From contig NZ_JANTEZ010000006.1 in assembly GCF_024978135.1 (NCBI RefSeq), positions 62,001 to 126,000 of the forward strand: DNA of 64,000 bases, read 5' to 3'. The number at the start of each line of letters is the position of its first letter. The stretch's first letter is position 1. Of the stretch, positions 54,299 through 63,398 are shown one piece after another. The stretch is from Herbiconiux gentiana. GTDB lineage: Bacteria > Actinomycetota > Actinomycetes > Actinomycetales > Microbacteriaceae. A program made the position numbers and the translations under genes. A model generated the notes under the pieces. The model saw only the letters and a list, made by a program, of their open reading frames with translations. It searched no databases and had not been told where the DNA came from.

Positions 54299-54622
54299 AT
54301 GTCCAACGCCAAGGCCGTGTCCGACGCCAGCTTCGAGGCCGACGTCATCAACTCCGAGAAGACGATCCTCGTCGACTTCTGGGCCGAGTGGTGCGGCCCG
54401 TGTCGCGCGGTCGCCCCGATCCTCGACCAGATCGCCGCCGAGCACGGCGACAAGCTCGAGATCGTCAAGCTGAACGTCGACGACAACCCGCAGACCGCCA
54501 TGAAGTACCAGATCACTTCGATCCCGGCGCTCAAGGTCTACAAGGGCGGCGAGGTCGTCAAGACCATCATCGGCGCCAAGCCGAAGGCGGCCCTCGAGGC
54601 CGACCTGGCCGCGTTCATCTGA
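54299..54622 (+). CDS. trxA: Thioredoxin
   Basis: 107 residues with the classical active site FWAEWCGPCRAVAP and the cis-Pro SIPALKVYKGG. AAGAAGGA precedes the ATG. Partner of the upstream TrxB; the pair is followed by an intrinsic terminator. Confidence 0.97.
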   Translation: MSNAKAVSDASFEADVINSEKTILVDFWAEWCGPCRAVAPILDQIAAEHGDKLEIVKLNVDDNPQTAMKYQITSIPALKVYKGGEVVKTIIGAKPKAALEADLAAFI

Positions 54623-54665
54623 ACCCGTCCCCCTTACTGGGGCAGGCTGTAGCCAGTCCCCGCCG

Positions 54666-54700
54666 AGTGGCCCGTCGCTTTCACGCGCCGGGCCACTTTT
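54666..54700 (+). terminator. Rho-independent terminator after trxA
   Basis: AGTGGCCCG/CGGGCCACT arms, a 14-base loop and TTTT directly after, 44 bases past the trxA stop. Confidence 0.85.
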
Positions 54701-54745
54701 GCATGTCATACGATGGGATTTCGGTCTACGTCGGGATGTACGTCA

Positions 54746-56065
54746 GTGAAAAGCCAGAACCCCCCACAGCAATCGGGTAACAACCTCGATCCCTGGTACT
54801 CGAACTACGCCGCGCGCACCGCCGGCCTCGCCGCCTCCGAGGTGCGAGCCCTGTTCGCCGTGGCGTCCCGACCCGAGGTGGTCTCGCTGGCCGGTGGGAT
54901 GCCGGCCGTCTCGGCGCTGCCCCAGGAGCTCATCATCGAGTCGATGAACCGGGTCATGCGCGACCAGGGTTCGGTCGCGCTGCAGTACGGCTCGGGCCAG
55001 GGTGTGCCGAAGCTGCGCGAGCAGATCCTCGACGTGATGGCGATGGAGGGCATCAAGGCCAGCGCCGACGACGTCGTCGTCACCACCGGGTCGCAGCACG
55101 CGCTCGAACTCGTGTCGAAGCTCTTCCTCGACCCGGGAGACGTCGTGCTGGCCGAGGGGCCCAGCTACGTCACCGCGGTCGTGATCTTCCGGTCGTTCCA
55201 GGCGCAGACGCATCACGTCGCGATGGACGAGCACGGCATGATCCCCGAGTCGCTGCGTGAGAACATCGCTCGCCTGCGCGCCGAGGGCAAGACGATCAAG
55301 TTCCTCTACACGATCCCCTCCTTCCAGAACCCGGCCGGAGTCACCCTCAGCTGGGAGCGACGACTGGAGATCCTCCAGATCGCGAAGGACAACGGCATCC
55401 TCGTACTCGAGGACAACCCCTACGGTCTGCTGCACTTCGACGCACCGCCGCCCCCCGCTCTGCGCTCCATCGAGCAGGAGGGCGTGATCTACCTCGGCAC
55501 CTTCTCGAAGACGCTCGCCCCCGGCTTCCGGGTCGGCTGGGCCCTGGCACCGCACGCCATCCGTGAGAAGCTCATCCTCGCCAACGAGGCCGCCGTGCTC
55601 TCACCCAGCTCCTTCAACCAGCTGATCATCTCGGAGTACCTCGACACCATCGACTGGCGCGCCCAGGTCGACCGATTCCGTGGCGTGTACAAGGAGCGAA
55701 AAGTGGCCATGATCGGGGCTTTGAACGATTACCTCCCGAGCCTTCAGTGGACCGACCCCAAGGGTGGTTTCTACGTCTGGCTCACACTGCCGCCCTACCT
55801 CGACTCGAAGCAGATGCTGCCCCGCGCCGTGAAGGAACTCGTGGCCTACACGCCGGGCACTGCCTTCTATGCCGACGGCAACGGCCACAGCAACATCCGG
55901 CTGTCGTTCTGCTACCCGACGCCCGAAGCCATCCGCACGGGCATCCGTCGCCTGCAGACCGTGATCAGCGGCGAGACCGACCTGGTCGAGACCTTCTCGA
56001 AGACCGGGCCGCTCGGCACCGTTCGCGACCGCAACTTCTCAGCACCGCCCCCGAACCTGAATTGA
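54746..56065 (+). CDS. PLP-dependent aminotransferase, class I/II (LysN/2-aminoadipate-like)
   Basis: 439 residues from GTG at 54746; an ATG at 54713 would add 11 residues. VSLAGGMPAVSALPQELI, LQYGSGQGVPKLREQIL, VLEDNPYGLLHF and GTFSKTLAPGFRVGWALAP (Schiff-base Lys) are typical of the LysN/KAT-like group without a GntR domain. Substrate unknown. It lies before ddl-like and parB, where an aminotransferase is often found near the origin in this lineage; it starts just past the trxA terminator. Confidence 0.85.
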   Translation: MKSQNPPQQSGNNLDPWYSNYAARTAGLAASEVRALFAVASRPEVVSLAGGMPAVSALPQELIIESMNRVMRDQGSVALQYGSGQGVPKLREQILDVMAMEGIKASADDVVVTTGSQHALELVSKLFLDPGDVVLAEGPSYVTAVVIFRSFQAQTHHVAMDEHGMIPESLRENIARLRAEGKTIKFLYTIPSFQNPAGVTLSWERRLEILQIAKDNGILVLEDNPYGLLHFDAPPPPALRSIEQEGVIYLGTFSKTLAPGFRVGWALAPHAIREKLILANEAAVLSPSSFNQLIISEYLDTIDWRAQVDRFRGVYKERKVAMIGALNDYLPSLQWTDPKGGFYVWLTLPPYLDSKQMLPRAVKELVAYTPGTAFYADGNGHSNIRLSFCYPTPEAIRTGIRRLQTVISGETDLVETFSKTGPLGTVRDRNFSAPPPNLN

Positions 56066-56069
56066 GCTC

Positions 56070-57038
56070 ATGAGCGAAGCAACTCCTCACACCGTCGTCG
56101 TGCTGGCCGGCGGCATCTCGCACGAGCGCGACGTCTCCCTGCGGTCGGGCCGCCGCGTGGCCGACAGCCTCGCCGAGCGTGGCCACCGAGTCATCCTGCG
56201 CGACCCTGACGCCAGCCTGCTGCAGTTCCTCGACGAGACCCGCCCCGACGTCGTGTGGCCCGCGCTGCACGGGGCGAGCGGCGAAGACGGCGCGCTGCGT
56301 GCGCTGCTCGACGCGCTCGACATCCCGTACGTCGGCTCGACCTCCGACCCGTCGCGTCTGGCGTGGAACAAGCCGACCGCGAAGGTGCTCGTGTCGCGCG
56401 CCGGCCTGCAGACCCCGCGGTCGATCACCCTTCCGCGCGACACCTTCCGCGAACTCGGAGCCACCGAGGTGCTGGCGCGCGTCTCCGCGTCGCTGGGCAC
56501 CGACCTCGTCGTCAAGCCGGCGCAGGGCGGCTCAGCCCTCGGTGTCGGAATCATTGACTCGGCCGACGACCTTCCGCGGGCCGTCGTCGACGCCTACACC
56601 TACGGCGACGTCGCTCTCATCGAGCAGCGTGTGCGCGGCGTCGAGGTCTCGGTGGGCATCCTCGACCTGGGCGATGGCCCGTTCGCCCTCCCGGGCGTGG
56701 AGATCGAGCCCCGCTCGGGCGTGTACAGCTTCGAGGCGCGGTACAACGCGGGGGAGACGCGCTTCTTCGTGCCGGCTCGTCTCGACGACGAGACGTCGCA
56801 GCTGGCGGGGGAGACGGCGTTGCGCATCCACGAGACGATCGGGCTGCGTCACATCTCGCGGATCGACCTGATCATCGACGACGCGGGGGTGCCGTGGTTC
56901 TTGGAGGCGAACGTGCTGCCTGGGCTGACGGAGACGTCGATGGTGCCGCAGGGGATTCTGGCCACCGGGCGGTCTCTCGGTGAGGTGTACGGGACGCTCA
57001 GCGAGGTCGCGATCGCGGAGGCGGCTGCGGGGCGCTGA
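56070..57038 (+). CDS. D-alanine--D-alanine ligase family protein (ATP-grasp)
   Basis: 322 residues. VVLAGGISHERDVSLRSGRRVADSL opens it, then DVVWPALHGASGEDG, VKPAQGGSALGVG (ATP-grasp loop), and SRIDLIIDDAGVPWFLEANVLPGLTETSMVPQ (Mg ligands; in parts). All Ddl hallmarks are present, but this origin-linked copy is shorter than typical Ddl (about 360 in actinobacteria), so it may be a paralogue. It follows the aminotransferase by four bases. Confidence 0.82.
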   Translation: MSEATPHTVVVLAGGISHERDVSLRSGRRVADSLAERGHRVILRDPDASLLQFLDETRPDVVWPALHGASGEDGALRALLDALDIPYVGSTSDPSRLAWNKPTAKVLVSRAGLQTPRSITLPRDTFRELGATEVLARVSASLGTDLVVKPAQGGSALGVGIIDSADDLPRAVVDAYTYGDVALIEQRVRGVEVSVGILDLGDGPFALPGVEIEPRSGVYSFEARYNAGETRFFVPARLDDETSQLAGETALRIHETIGLRHISRIDLIIDDAGVPWFLEANVLPGLTETSMVPQGILATGRSLGEVYGTLSEVAIAEAAAGR

Positions 57039-57042
57039 GGAA

Positions 57043-57058
57043 TGTTTCACGTGAAACG
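57043..57058. promoter_or_regulatory. parS site 1
   Basis: TGTTTCACGTGAAACG, one mismatch (last base) from the ParB consensus TGTTTCACGTGAAACA. It lies four bases after the ddl-like stop. Confidence 0.88.
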
Positions 57059-57087
57059 TCCGCTGCCTTCGGGTGGCGGGCGTTTTT
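57057..57087 (+). terminator. Rho-independent terminator after the ddl-like gene
   Basis: An eleven-pair stem (with three G-U pairs) capped by TTCG is followed by TTTTT. It overlaps the last bases of parS site 1. The rest of the gap to 57328 (about 240 bases) shows no gene or clear signal. Confidence 0.85.
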
Positions 57088-57328
57088 CTTTGGATGGCGC
57101 CGCGCTCGGTCGGCCAGGGGTCACAGCGTCGTGAATCCACACGCTCGCCATCGGGACATGCAGCACCGGCTGGCGCTTAGTAGCTCCGCGTCGGGGTCCG
57201 TGGACCACGTGCACGGGCGCTAGCCCGACTCGCCCGCGTCGGTGCCCGGTTGGTGGGCCAACCTCTTGGCGCTGACGTTGGTGAAGCACTCGCTCGGGCC
57301 CGACGGAGCCACCCCGAGCCCCTCGGAA

Positions 57329-58321
57329 TTAGACGAAGTGCGGGCCCTGTGTCTTCACAGCACCGAAGCCCTCTTCGCCCAGCTCGGTCAAGATGCGGTT
57401 GAGGTCTTGGATCGTCGCAAAATCGATCACGATCTGGCCCTTCGACCGCCCCAGGCTCACTTTCACCCGCGTGTTCAGCCGATCGCCCAGCCGCTCACCG
57501 ATCTCGTCGAGATGCCCGCGCTTCTGCCCGGCCGTCGTCTTCGCGCGGGTCTGCTTCGGTGCCGACGACGCCAGAGCCTCCGCCGCGCGCACCGACAGAT
57601 CCTCGTTCACGATCTTGTCGGCGAGCTTGTTCATCGCCTCGACATCGCCGACCGCCAGCACCGCTCGCGCATGTCCCGCACTGAGCACTCCAGAGGCGAC
57701 TCGGTTCTGCACCGCAACCGGCAGCCGCAGCAGACGCAGCGTGTTCGTGATCTGCGGCCGAGACCGACCGATCCGCTCCGCGAGCTGCTCCTGCGTGATA
57801 CCGAAGTCCTCGATCATCTGCTGATACGCGGACGCTTCTTCCAGCGGGTTCAGCTGCGACCGGTGGAGGTTCTCCAGCAGCGCGTCGCGCAGCATGTCCT
57901 CGTCGGCCGTGTTCTTGACGACCGCCGGGATCGCGTCGAGCCCTGCCTCCTTGGTCGCCCGCAGCCGCCGCTCGCCCATGACGAGCTCGTACCGCTGCTC
58001 GGCGTCGCCCTCCCGAGGAAGCTCCCGCACGACGATCGGCTGGAGCACCCCGATCTCCTTAATCGAGTGCACCAGTTCGGCCAGATCCGCGGGGTCGAAC
58101 ACGCTGCGCGGCTGCTTTGGGTTCGGGACGATCGACGCCGGATCGAGCTGCGCCAGGCGCGCACCCGGCACGGCGACGAGCTCAGGTGCATCCGTCTGTG
58201 CATCACGCCGTGGGGCGTCGAAGAACACGTCGACCGGCCGAGAGCCCTCGACCCTCGGCTCGTCGGTGGGGATCAGGGCGCCGATGCCACGGCCGAGGCC
58301 GGTTCTCTTCTTAGTTGCCAC
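57329..58321 (-). CDS. parB: Chromosome-partitioning protein ParB
   Basis: 330 residues from GTG at 58321, overlapping the parA stop by 11 bases. CTP-binding motif GERRLRATKEAG, LLENLHRSQLNPLEEA, helix-turn-helix ITQEQLAERIGRSRPQITNTLRLLRLP, and a C-terminal dimer domain. It loads on the parS sites flanking this locus and works with ParA in segregation. Confidence 0.97.
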   Translation of the reverse strand: MATKKRTGLGRGIGALIPTDEPRVEGSRPVDVFFDAPRRDAQTDAPELVAVPGARLAQLDPASIVPNPKQPRSVFDPADLAELVHSIKEIGVLQPIVVRELPREGDAEQRYELVMGERRLRATKEAGLDAIPAVVKNTADEDMLRDALLENLHRSQLNPLEEASAYQQMIEDFGITQEQLAERIGRSRPQITNTLRLLRLPVAVQNRVASGVLSAGHARAVLAVGDVEAMNKLADKIVNEDLSVRAAEALASSAPKQTRAKTTAGQKRGHLDEIGERLGDRLNTRVKVSLGRSKGQIVIDFATIQDLNRILTELGEEGFGAVKTQGPHFV

Positions 58322-59225
58322 GGTTCGGGGCTCCTCTTTCTGCGATTTCTGCTGCGGCCTCGAGGTAGGAGACAGAGCCGGGCGAACCCCGATCGAACCC
58401 GATCACGGTCTGGCCGTAGCTCGGCGCCTCGGAGATCCGCACGGAGCGGGGGATGACCGCCGCGAGGGTCTGCTGGGGGAAGTGCGTTCGAACGTCTTCG
58501 GCGACCTGGAAGGCGAGCCTCGTGCGTCCGTCGTACATGGTGAGGAGGATAGTCGACACCGCGAGCGTCGGATTGAGATGACGCTCGATGAGGCTGATGT
58601 TGTTCAGCAGCTGGCTGAGGCCCTCGAGTGCGTAGTACTCGCACTGGATGGGGATGAGAACCTCGCGCGCTGCCACGAGAGCGTTGATCGTCAGCAGGCC
58701 GAGCGACGGCGGGCAATCGATGAAGACATAGTGGAACGTCTCGCCGGCGTCAGTCTTCTCGGTGAGGAAGCGGTCGAGCGCACCGCGCAGGCGCTGCTCG
58801 CGCGCGACCATGGGCACGAGCTCGATCTCTGCCCCAGCGAGGTGGATCGTCGCCGGCAGGCAGTACAGGTTCGGCGATTCGGGGCTCTGCTGGATGATCT
58901 CGGACATCGAGCCGTCGCGGATGAGTACGTCGTAGACGCTCGGTTGATCTCCGCGGTGATCGACTCCCAGCGCGGTAGATGCGTTTCCTTGAGGGTCGAG
59001 GTCGATCACCAGCACGCGGGCACCTTCGCTGGCCAGGGCCGCGGCTAGATTCACCGTGGTGGTGGTCTTACCGACCCCGCCCTTCTGGTTGGCGACTGTC
59101 AGGATGCGTGGCGAGTGGGGGAGGGGGAACTCCCGGACTGCGAGAGCGCGCTTTCGCTGTGACAGGTTCGCCAGTTCCCGAGCCAGTGGAGTCGACGCAT
59201 CAAAGGCGGTGGGATCACTGGTCAT
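58311..59225 (-). CDS. parA: Chromosome-partitioning ATPase ParA
   Basis: 304 residues. Deviant Walker A ANQKGGVGKTTTTVNLAAAL, Walker A' VIDLDPQGNAS, Walker B VFIDCPPSLGLLT. A 37-residue N-terminal extension precedes the core. A perfect parS is 20 bases upstream of the ATG, so ParB bound there could also affect parAB expression. Confidence 0.97.
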   Translation of the reverse strand: MTSDPTAFDASTPLARELANLSQRKRALAVREFPLPHSPRILTVANQKGGVGKTTTTVNLAAALASEGARVLVIDLDPQGNASTALGVDHRGDQPSVYDVLIRDGSMSEIIQQSPESPNLYCLPATIHLAGAEIELVPMVAREQRLRGALDRFLTEKTDAGETFHYVFIDCPPSLGLLTINALVAAREVLIPIQCEYYALEGLSQLLNNISLIERHLNPTLAVSTILLTMYDGRTRLAFQVAEDVRTHFPQQTLAAVIPRSVRISEAPSYGQTVIGFDRGSPGSVSYLEAAAEIAERGAPNRGN

Positions 59226-59244
59226 GCACTAAATCCTGTCGGTA

Positions 59245-59260
59245 TGTTTCACGTGAAACA
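59245..59260. promoter_or_regulatory. parS site 2 (perfect)
   Basis: TGTTTCACGTGAAACA, exact consensus, in the parA leader. The following stretch 59261-59560 contains a TGGTAG/CTACCA hairpin and no supported gene. Confidence 0.95.
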
Positions 59261-59805
59261 TGGGCGAGCGAGAAGCCCGAACGGACGACTTCGATCGTAC
59301 CGAACATCACTGACAGTGAAGACCACGGCGCCGGTTCGCCAGCCCGTGTCAGCCGATCTGCGGGCATTGGTCAGGCCATCAACAGGGGTTCCCCCGATGA
59401 GACGGGCAACATCTGGTGGTGAACTGCTGTCCGGAGCTCCATTGACATTGGAGCGGACCTATTGCCAACGTCGGGGATGTCCCGAATCTGAGGCTCAGAC
59501 CCACCGGGTGGTAGGGAAGCTACCAATGGCGCAACCGGCGCAGAACCAAACAGTTGGTTCGTGAGGCGCGGCTGCTTAAACGGAGGTAATGATACCGATT
59601 GCGTATCGCGAGGCGGACCTAGGAGTGTGGCGCTCCTACCTAGGATCCGCGGGTGCAGCTCGTGCGCGCTGGAATCCCGCTAATGCCCCAAAGGCGAAGC
59701 TCAGTCGCTGTTCGAAGGTGCGTGAGCCATCCGGCCGGTTGCTTGACGGGATCTCCCCACGGAGGCGGTTGCAGGTTGGCCCCTCTCCGTGATCTCGACG
59801 GCTCA

Positions 59806-59821
59806 TGTTTCACGTGAAACA
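59806..59821. promoter_or_regulatory. parS site 3 (perfect)
   Basis: TGTTTCACGTGAAACA at the end of duplication unit 1. Confidence 0.95.
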
Positions 59822-60084
59822 TCGACAGAGCAGCCGCCCACGGGGGGGCGCGGCTCTTATCCCGGCGGCAGGGACACCGACTAGGTCTCGCGAGGCGGAC
59901 CTAGGAGTGGGGCGCCGCTGCGCGGGAGCCGGGTGCAGCTGGTGCGCGGTGGGCGCCCGCCAATGCCTGACGGTGAAACTCAGTCGCCCTTCGAAGGCGC
60001 GTGAGCCATCCCACCGGCTGCTTGGCGGGATCTCCGCACCGAGGCGCAGGCAGGTCAGTCCCGCTATCCAATGTTTCGAATCAC

Positions 60085-60100
60085 AGTTTCACGTGAAACA
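60085..60100. promoter_or_regulatory. parS site 4 (one mismatch)
   Basis: AGTTTCACGTGAAACA, first base changed, at the end of duplication unit 2. A partial TGTTTCGAA lies 14 bases to its left. Confidence 0.88.
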
Positions 60101-60367
60101 TCGACAGATGAGCCTCCCATCAATGGCGGTGACTGCGCGGCGAAAAGGCTGGGTGATCTCGCATGTCATTCGACATAGGCAGTGTGAATGCCGTTCTCAG
60201 GATCGCGTAGGCGTTTGATTTCGCTATCAGGGTCGTGATGAATGGTGGTCGACTGCCCAAGTCATAGCGCGTCGATTGTGAATAGAACTGGTCAGCACCG
60301 GTTCGACGCTGCAGGGTCCGGCAGGCAGATTCGCCGGCGCTCGCGCACAGCCGGGGGGAGCGGTGGG

Positions 60368-61105
60368 TTAGGGGACGCGGGCTCGGATGACGCGGGTGAC
60401 GTCGACGCCGACGTCGGAACCGAGTTCCAGGACCTCGACGGCGGTGAGCTTGTACTTGCGGATGGCCTTTTCGGCGGCCTCGATCTCGGCTGCTGCTGAG
60501 GCGCCCTTCATGAGGACGAGCTCGCCGCCCGAGCGCACCAGGGGAGTGGCCATGGGGATCAGCTTGCTGAAAGCGCTGACGGCGCGGGCGGTGAGCTGGT
60601 CGAGGCGGCCCTTGGGGTACTCCTGGGCGCGTTCGCGCACGACGGTCACGTTGGTGAGGCCGAGGTTGTGCTTCTGTTCGGCGAGCCACGCGACGCGCCG
60701 CTCCATCGGTTCGATCAGCACGAAGTCGACGTCGGGACGGGCGATCGCCAGCATGATACCCGGCAGGCCGGCGCCGCTGCCGATGTCGCCGACGACGCCT
60801 GGGCGGAGCAGTGGTGCGACGACGCCGCAGTTGACGATGTGGCGGGTCCAGAGTCGGGGGAGTTCCAGCGGGCCGATCAGGCCCAGTTCCTCGCCGCGCG
60901 CGACCAGGTCGGCGGCGTAGGCGCGCGCCAGGTCGACGCGGTCGCCGAAGACGCGAGCCGCGGCGGGTGGTTCGACCTCAGCCGATATCACGGTCACGGT
61001 CGCGGTCTCGGACGAGTCGGCCGCGTCAGCTGCGCCGGAGGAGGACGACGTAGGCGACAACGACGGGTCTGAGGTCGAGGACAAGGAAGGTGAATCCCTA
61101 CGCAC
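60368..61105 (-). CDS. rsmG: 16S rRNA (guanine527-N7)-methyltransferase RsmG
   Basis: Up to 245 residues from GTG at 61105, which overlaps the jag stop by eight bases. The first about 38 residues are Ser/Asp-rich and unlike the family, so a GTG at 60991 (207 residues, VISAEVEPPAA) is an equally good start. SAM motif VVGDIGSGAGLPGIMLAIARPD, with LIGPLELPRLWTRHIVNCGVV before it. It methylates G527; loss gives low-level streptomycin resistance in many bacteria. Confidence 0.9.
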   Translation of the reverse strand: MRRDSPSLSSTSDPSLSPTSSSSGAADAADSSETATVTVISAEVEPPAAARVFGDRVDLARAYAADLVARGEELGLIGPLELPRLWTRHIVNCGVVAPLLRPGVVGDIGSGAGLPGIMLAIARPDVDFVLIEPMERRVAWLAEQKHNLGLTNVTVVRERAQEYPKGRLDQLTARAVSAFSKLIPMATPLVRSGGELVLMKGASAAAEIEAAEKAIRKYKLTAVEVLELGSDVGVDVTRVIRARVP

Positions 61106-61757
61106 GCGAGACGACGGTGTGCCGATCCCGGCCTTCACCCTCGGACTCCGACGTGAGACCGCGAGCCGCGACGATGTCGTGCACCAGCTTGCGCTCGTAC
61201 GACGACATTGGCTCGAGGTGTGCCGCATCCGCGCCACCGTCCAGCCGCGCCACCGCGTCGTCGACGAGCTTCTCCAACTCACGCTGGCGCTGCTCACGGC
61301 TGCCACCGACATCGAGGATCAGACGCGAGAACTCGCCGGTCTTCGTCTGCACGGCGAGGCGGGTCAGCTCCTGCAGGGCCGCGACGGTGTCGGGACGGGA
61401 GAGCACGCGGAGGTTGCTCTCGCCGGAGGCGTTGACCGAGATGTAGGCGCGGCCGTCGGTGACCTCGATGTCGATGTCGCCGTCGAGATCGCAGATGTCG
61501 AGCAGCTCCTCGATGTAGTCTGCCGCCACGTCGCCCTCGTCGTCGAGGGAGGCAGCAGAGCGCGTCGGCGTGGCCGATGATGGTGCGGGCGCGGCGGCGG
61601 CGTCGGAAGCGTCCACGCCGGGGTCCTCTACAGCCAGTGCCTCGTGAGCGACGGGCGCCGACGCGAAGGCGGCCGCGACGGCGGGGGAAGGGGCAGCGGG
61701 AGACGGGACCGAGGAGGTCGGCGCGTCCGTCGTGGTGGTCTCGGTCACATCGCTCAT
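61098..61757 (-). CDS. jag: Jag/KhpB-type R3H-domain RNA-binding protein
   Basis: 219 residues. A long Ala/Pro/Thr/Ser-rich N-terminus (1-72) takes the place of the Jag-N domain; then a KH-like part (DDEGDVAADYIEELLDICDLDGDIDIEV, in parts) and a C-terminal R3H (MSSYERKLVHDIVAARGLTSESEGEGRDRHTVV, in parts). It is an RNA chaperone-like factor linked to YidC and cell division. ATGA overlap with yidC. Confidence 0.92.
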   Translation of the reverse strand: MSDVTETTTTDAPTSSVPSPAAPSPAVAAAFASAPVAHEALAVEDPGVDASDAAAAPAPSSATPTRSAASLDDEGDVAADYIEELLDICDLDGDIDIEVTDGRAYISVNASGESNLRVLSRPDTVAALQELTRLAVQTKTGEFSRLILDVGGSREQRQRELEKLVDDAVARLDGGADAAHLEPMSSYERKLVHDIVAARGLTSESEGEGRDRHTVVSRA

Positions 61758-62722
61758 TTCTTGTCGCCCTGCTTCTTGGCCCGGTTCTTGTTGACGGGCT
61801 GCTGTCGTTGCGTGGTCTTCGGGGCCTCGGGGATAGTCTCGATGGCCGGAGCGCCCTTGATGGGCTCCAGCTTGCCCTTCTTCGCCAGGCGCGCCTCACG
61901 GGCCTTCGCGGCCTCCGAGCCGGGCGTCGGCATGTTGCGGATGACGAGGAACTGCTGACCCATGGTCCAGAAGTTCGAGGTCAGCCAGTAGAACATGACG
62001 CCGAGCGGGAAGGCGACACCCGAGAAGACGAACACCAGCGGCAGGATGTAGAGCAGGATGCGCTGCTGGCGGTACATCGGGCTGGCCTTAGCCTCGGGCG
62101 ACTGGTTCTTCGCCATGATCTGCAGCTGAGTGTAGAACTGCGACGCGGTCATCAGCACGACCATGAGGCCCGCGATGACCATGACCTGCCAGGGGCCCCC
62201 GGCGTTGAATGAACCGATGAAGGTGTCATGCAGGGGAGCCACGCCGAACAGCGTGGCGTCACCGAACTGCTTGCCGAGGTTCGCATCGAGCGGGCCGACG
62301 CCGGCCTGACCCTTCTGCGCATTGTTCAGCACCGAGAACAGGCTGAAGAAGATGGGCATCTGCAGCAGCAGCGGGAGACAGGAAGCCAGGGGATTCGTGC
62401 CCGTCTTGCGGTAGAGCTCCATCGTCTCGCGCGACATCGCCTCGCGCGAGAACTGATCCTTCTTGCCGCGGTACTTGTCTTGGATCTTCTTCAGCTGCGG
62501 TGCGACCTCGAGCATCTTGCGCTGACTCTTGATCTGACGTACGAAGATCGGGATGAGGGCGGCACGGACGACCAGCACCAGACCCACGATCGAGAGCACC
62601 CAGGTCAGACCGGCGGCGGGGTCGAGACCGAAGAAGGTCCAGACGTAGTGCCAGGCGACCAGGATCAGCTCCACGACCCATTTGATGGGCCAGAGGATCG
62701 TATCGAGAAGCGGGATTTCCAT
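61754..62722 (-). CDS. yidC: Membrane protein insertase YidC
   Basis: 322 residues with five helices and the YidC core: FVRQIKSQRKMLEVAPQLKKIQDKYRGKKDQ (in parts), TGTNPLASCLPLLLQMPIFFSLFSVL. The charged C-terminal tail (KARLAKKGKL to NKNRAKKQGDKK) is typical of ribosome-binding actinobacterial forms. It inserts membrane proteins, alone or with Sec. It is nine bases after yidD. Confidence 0.96.
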   Translation of the reverse strand: MEIPLLDTILWPIKWVVELILVAWHYVWTFFGLDPAAGLTWVLSIVGLVLVVRAALIPIFVRQIKSQRKMLEVAPQLKKIQDKYRGKKDQFSREAMSRETMELYRKTGTNPLASCLPLLLQMPIFFSLFSVLNNAQKGQAGVGPLDANLGKQFGDATLFGVAPLHDTFIGSFNAGGPWQVMVIAGLMVVLMTASQFYTQLQIMAKNQSPEAKASPMYRQQRILLYILPLVFVFSGVAFPLGVMFYWLTSNFWTMGQQFLVIRNMPTPGSEAAKAREARLAKKGKLEPIKGAPAIETIPEAPKTTQRQQPVNKNRAKKQGDKK

Positions 62723-62731
62723 GGGGTGGGG

Positions 62732-63043
62732 TCAGCCCTTTCCGTGGCTAGCTGGTATGACGAAACCGAACGGCGTGAGCCGGTATCTCTGCCGGCGCGC
62801 GGGAGGCACGTCGTCGACGCCGCCCTTCGCCCATGGGTGGCAGCGAGCGATGCGGTAGACGCCCATCGCCGAACCGACGACGACGCCCCGCTGCTGGATG
62901 GCCTGCAGAGTGTAGGAGGAGCACGAGGGGTAGTAGCGGCAGACGTCTCCGTACAAGGGGGAGATCACCGCGCGGTAAGCGCGGAGCAGCAGCACCGCCA
63001 GATTGCGGGGGAGCAGTACGATCGCCGTCACCACTGACATCAT
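62732..63043 (-). CDS. yidD: Membrane protein insertion efficiency factor YidD
   Basis: 103 residues. The family core CRYYPSCSSYTLQAIQQRG and IARCHPWAKGGVDDVP is intact. Starts with Met-Met, either of which could serve; it overlaps rnpA by four bases. A basic C-terminus follows. Confidence 0.95.
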   Translation of the reverse strand: MMSVVTAIVLLPRNLAVLLLRAYRAVISPLYGDVCRYYPSCSSYTLQAIQQRGVVVGSAMGVYRIARCHPWAKGGVDDVPPARRQRYRLTPFGFVIPASHGKG

Positions 63044-63384
63044 GCGAGTACTGATCCTTTGGTGAGAGAACGCGACAGTTCTTCGAAGAGTACGCCGTAA
63101 GGCTGTGACGCAGCTTCGGGCAGTGCGCGCACGACCACGTCGGTGCCCGGGGCGAGCGAGGGGAGCAGTGCGAAGCTCGCCGCCTTCAATCGGCGACGCA
63201 CGCGGTTGCGCACGACGGCGACGCCGACCGATTTCGCCACGATGAACCCGAAACGCGCATCCGACGACGAATCATCGGATGCGCGAATGTAGGTGACGGT
63301 GCTGGGACCGACGTACTTCTTGCCGCGACGCACGGTGCCGCGATAGTCGGCGCCCTGCGTGATGCGGTTGCTCTTGGCCAGCAC
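63040..63384 (-). CDS. rnpA: Ribonuclease P protein component
   Basis: 114 residues from GTG at 63384. The signature KSVGVAVVRNRVRRRLKAASF is the RNA-binding RNR motif. It binds the catalytic RNase P RNA for tRNA 5' processing. It starts 14 bases after the rpmH stop. Confidence 0.96.
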   Translation of the reverse strand: MLAKSNRITQGADYRGTVRRGKKYVGPSTVTYIRASDDSSSDARFGFIVAKSVGVAVVRNRVRRRLKAASFALLPSLAPGTDVVVRALPEAASQPYGVLFEELSRSLTKGSVLA

Positions 63385-63398
63385 CGCGGGTCTGGGGC

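Larger units (their letters stand above)
59565..60118. repeat. Imperfect tandem duplication of about 280 bp, each unit ending in parS
   Basis: Unit 1 runs from about 59565 to 59838 and unit 2 from about 59847 to 60118. Both open with GGCGCGGCT, share CGCGAGGCGGACCTAGGAG, GTGAGCCATCC and CGGGATCTCC in order, and end in parS plus ATCGACAGA. The offset is 282 bases at the left and 279 at parS. It fills half of the 1.14-kb parA-rsmG gap; 60119-60367 holds no gene I can support. Confidence 0.85.

Noticed and set aside
60119-60367. Possible small gene between the second parS unit and rsmG
   Set aside because: Open frames here lack ribosome sites and motifs, and one of them simply continues from the parS repeat.
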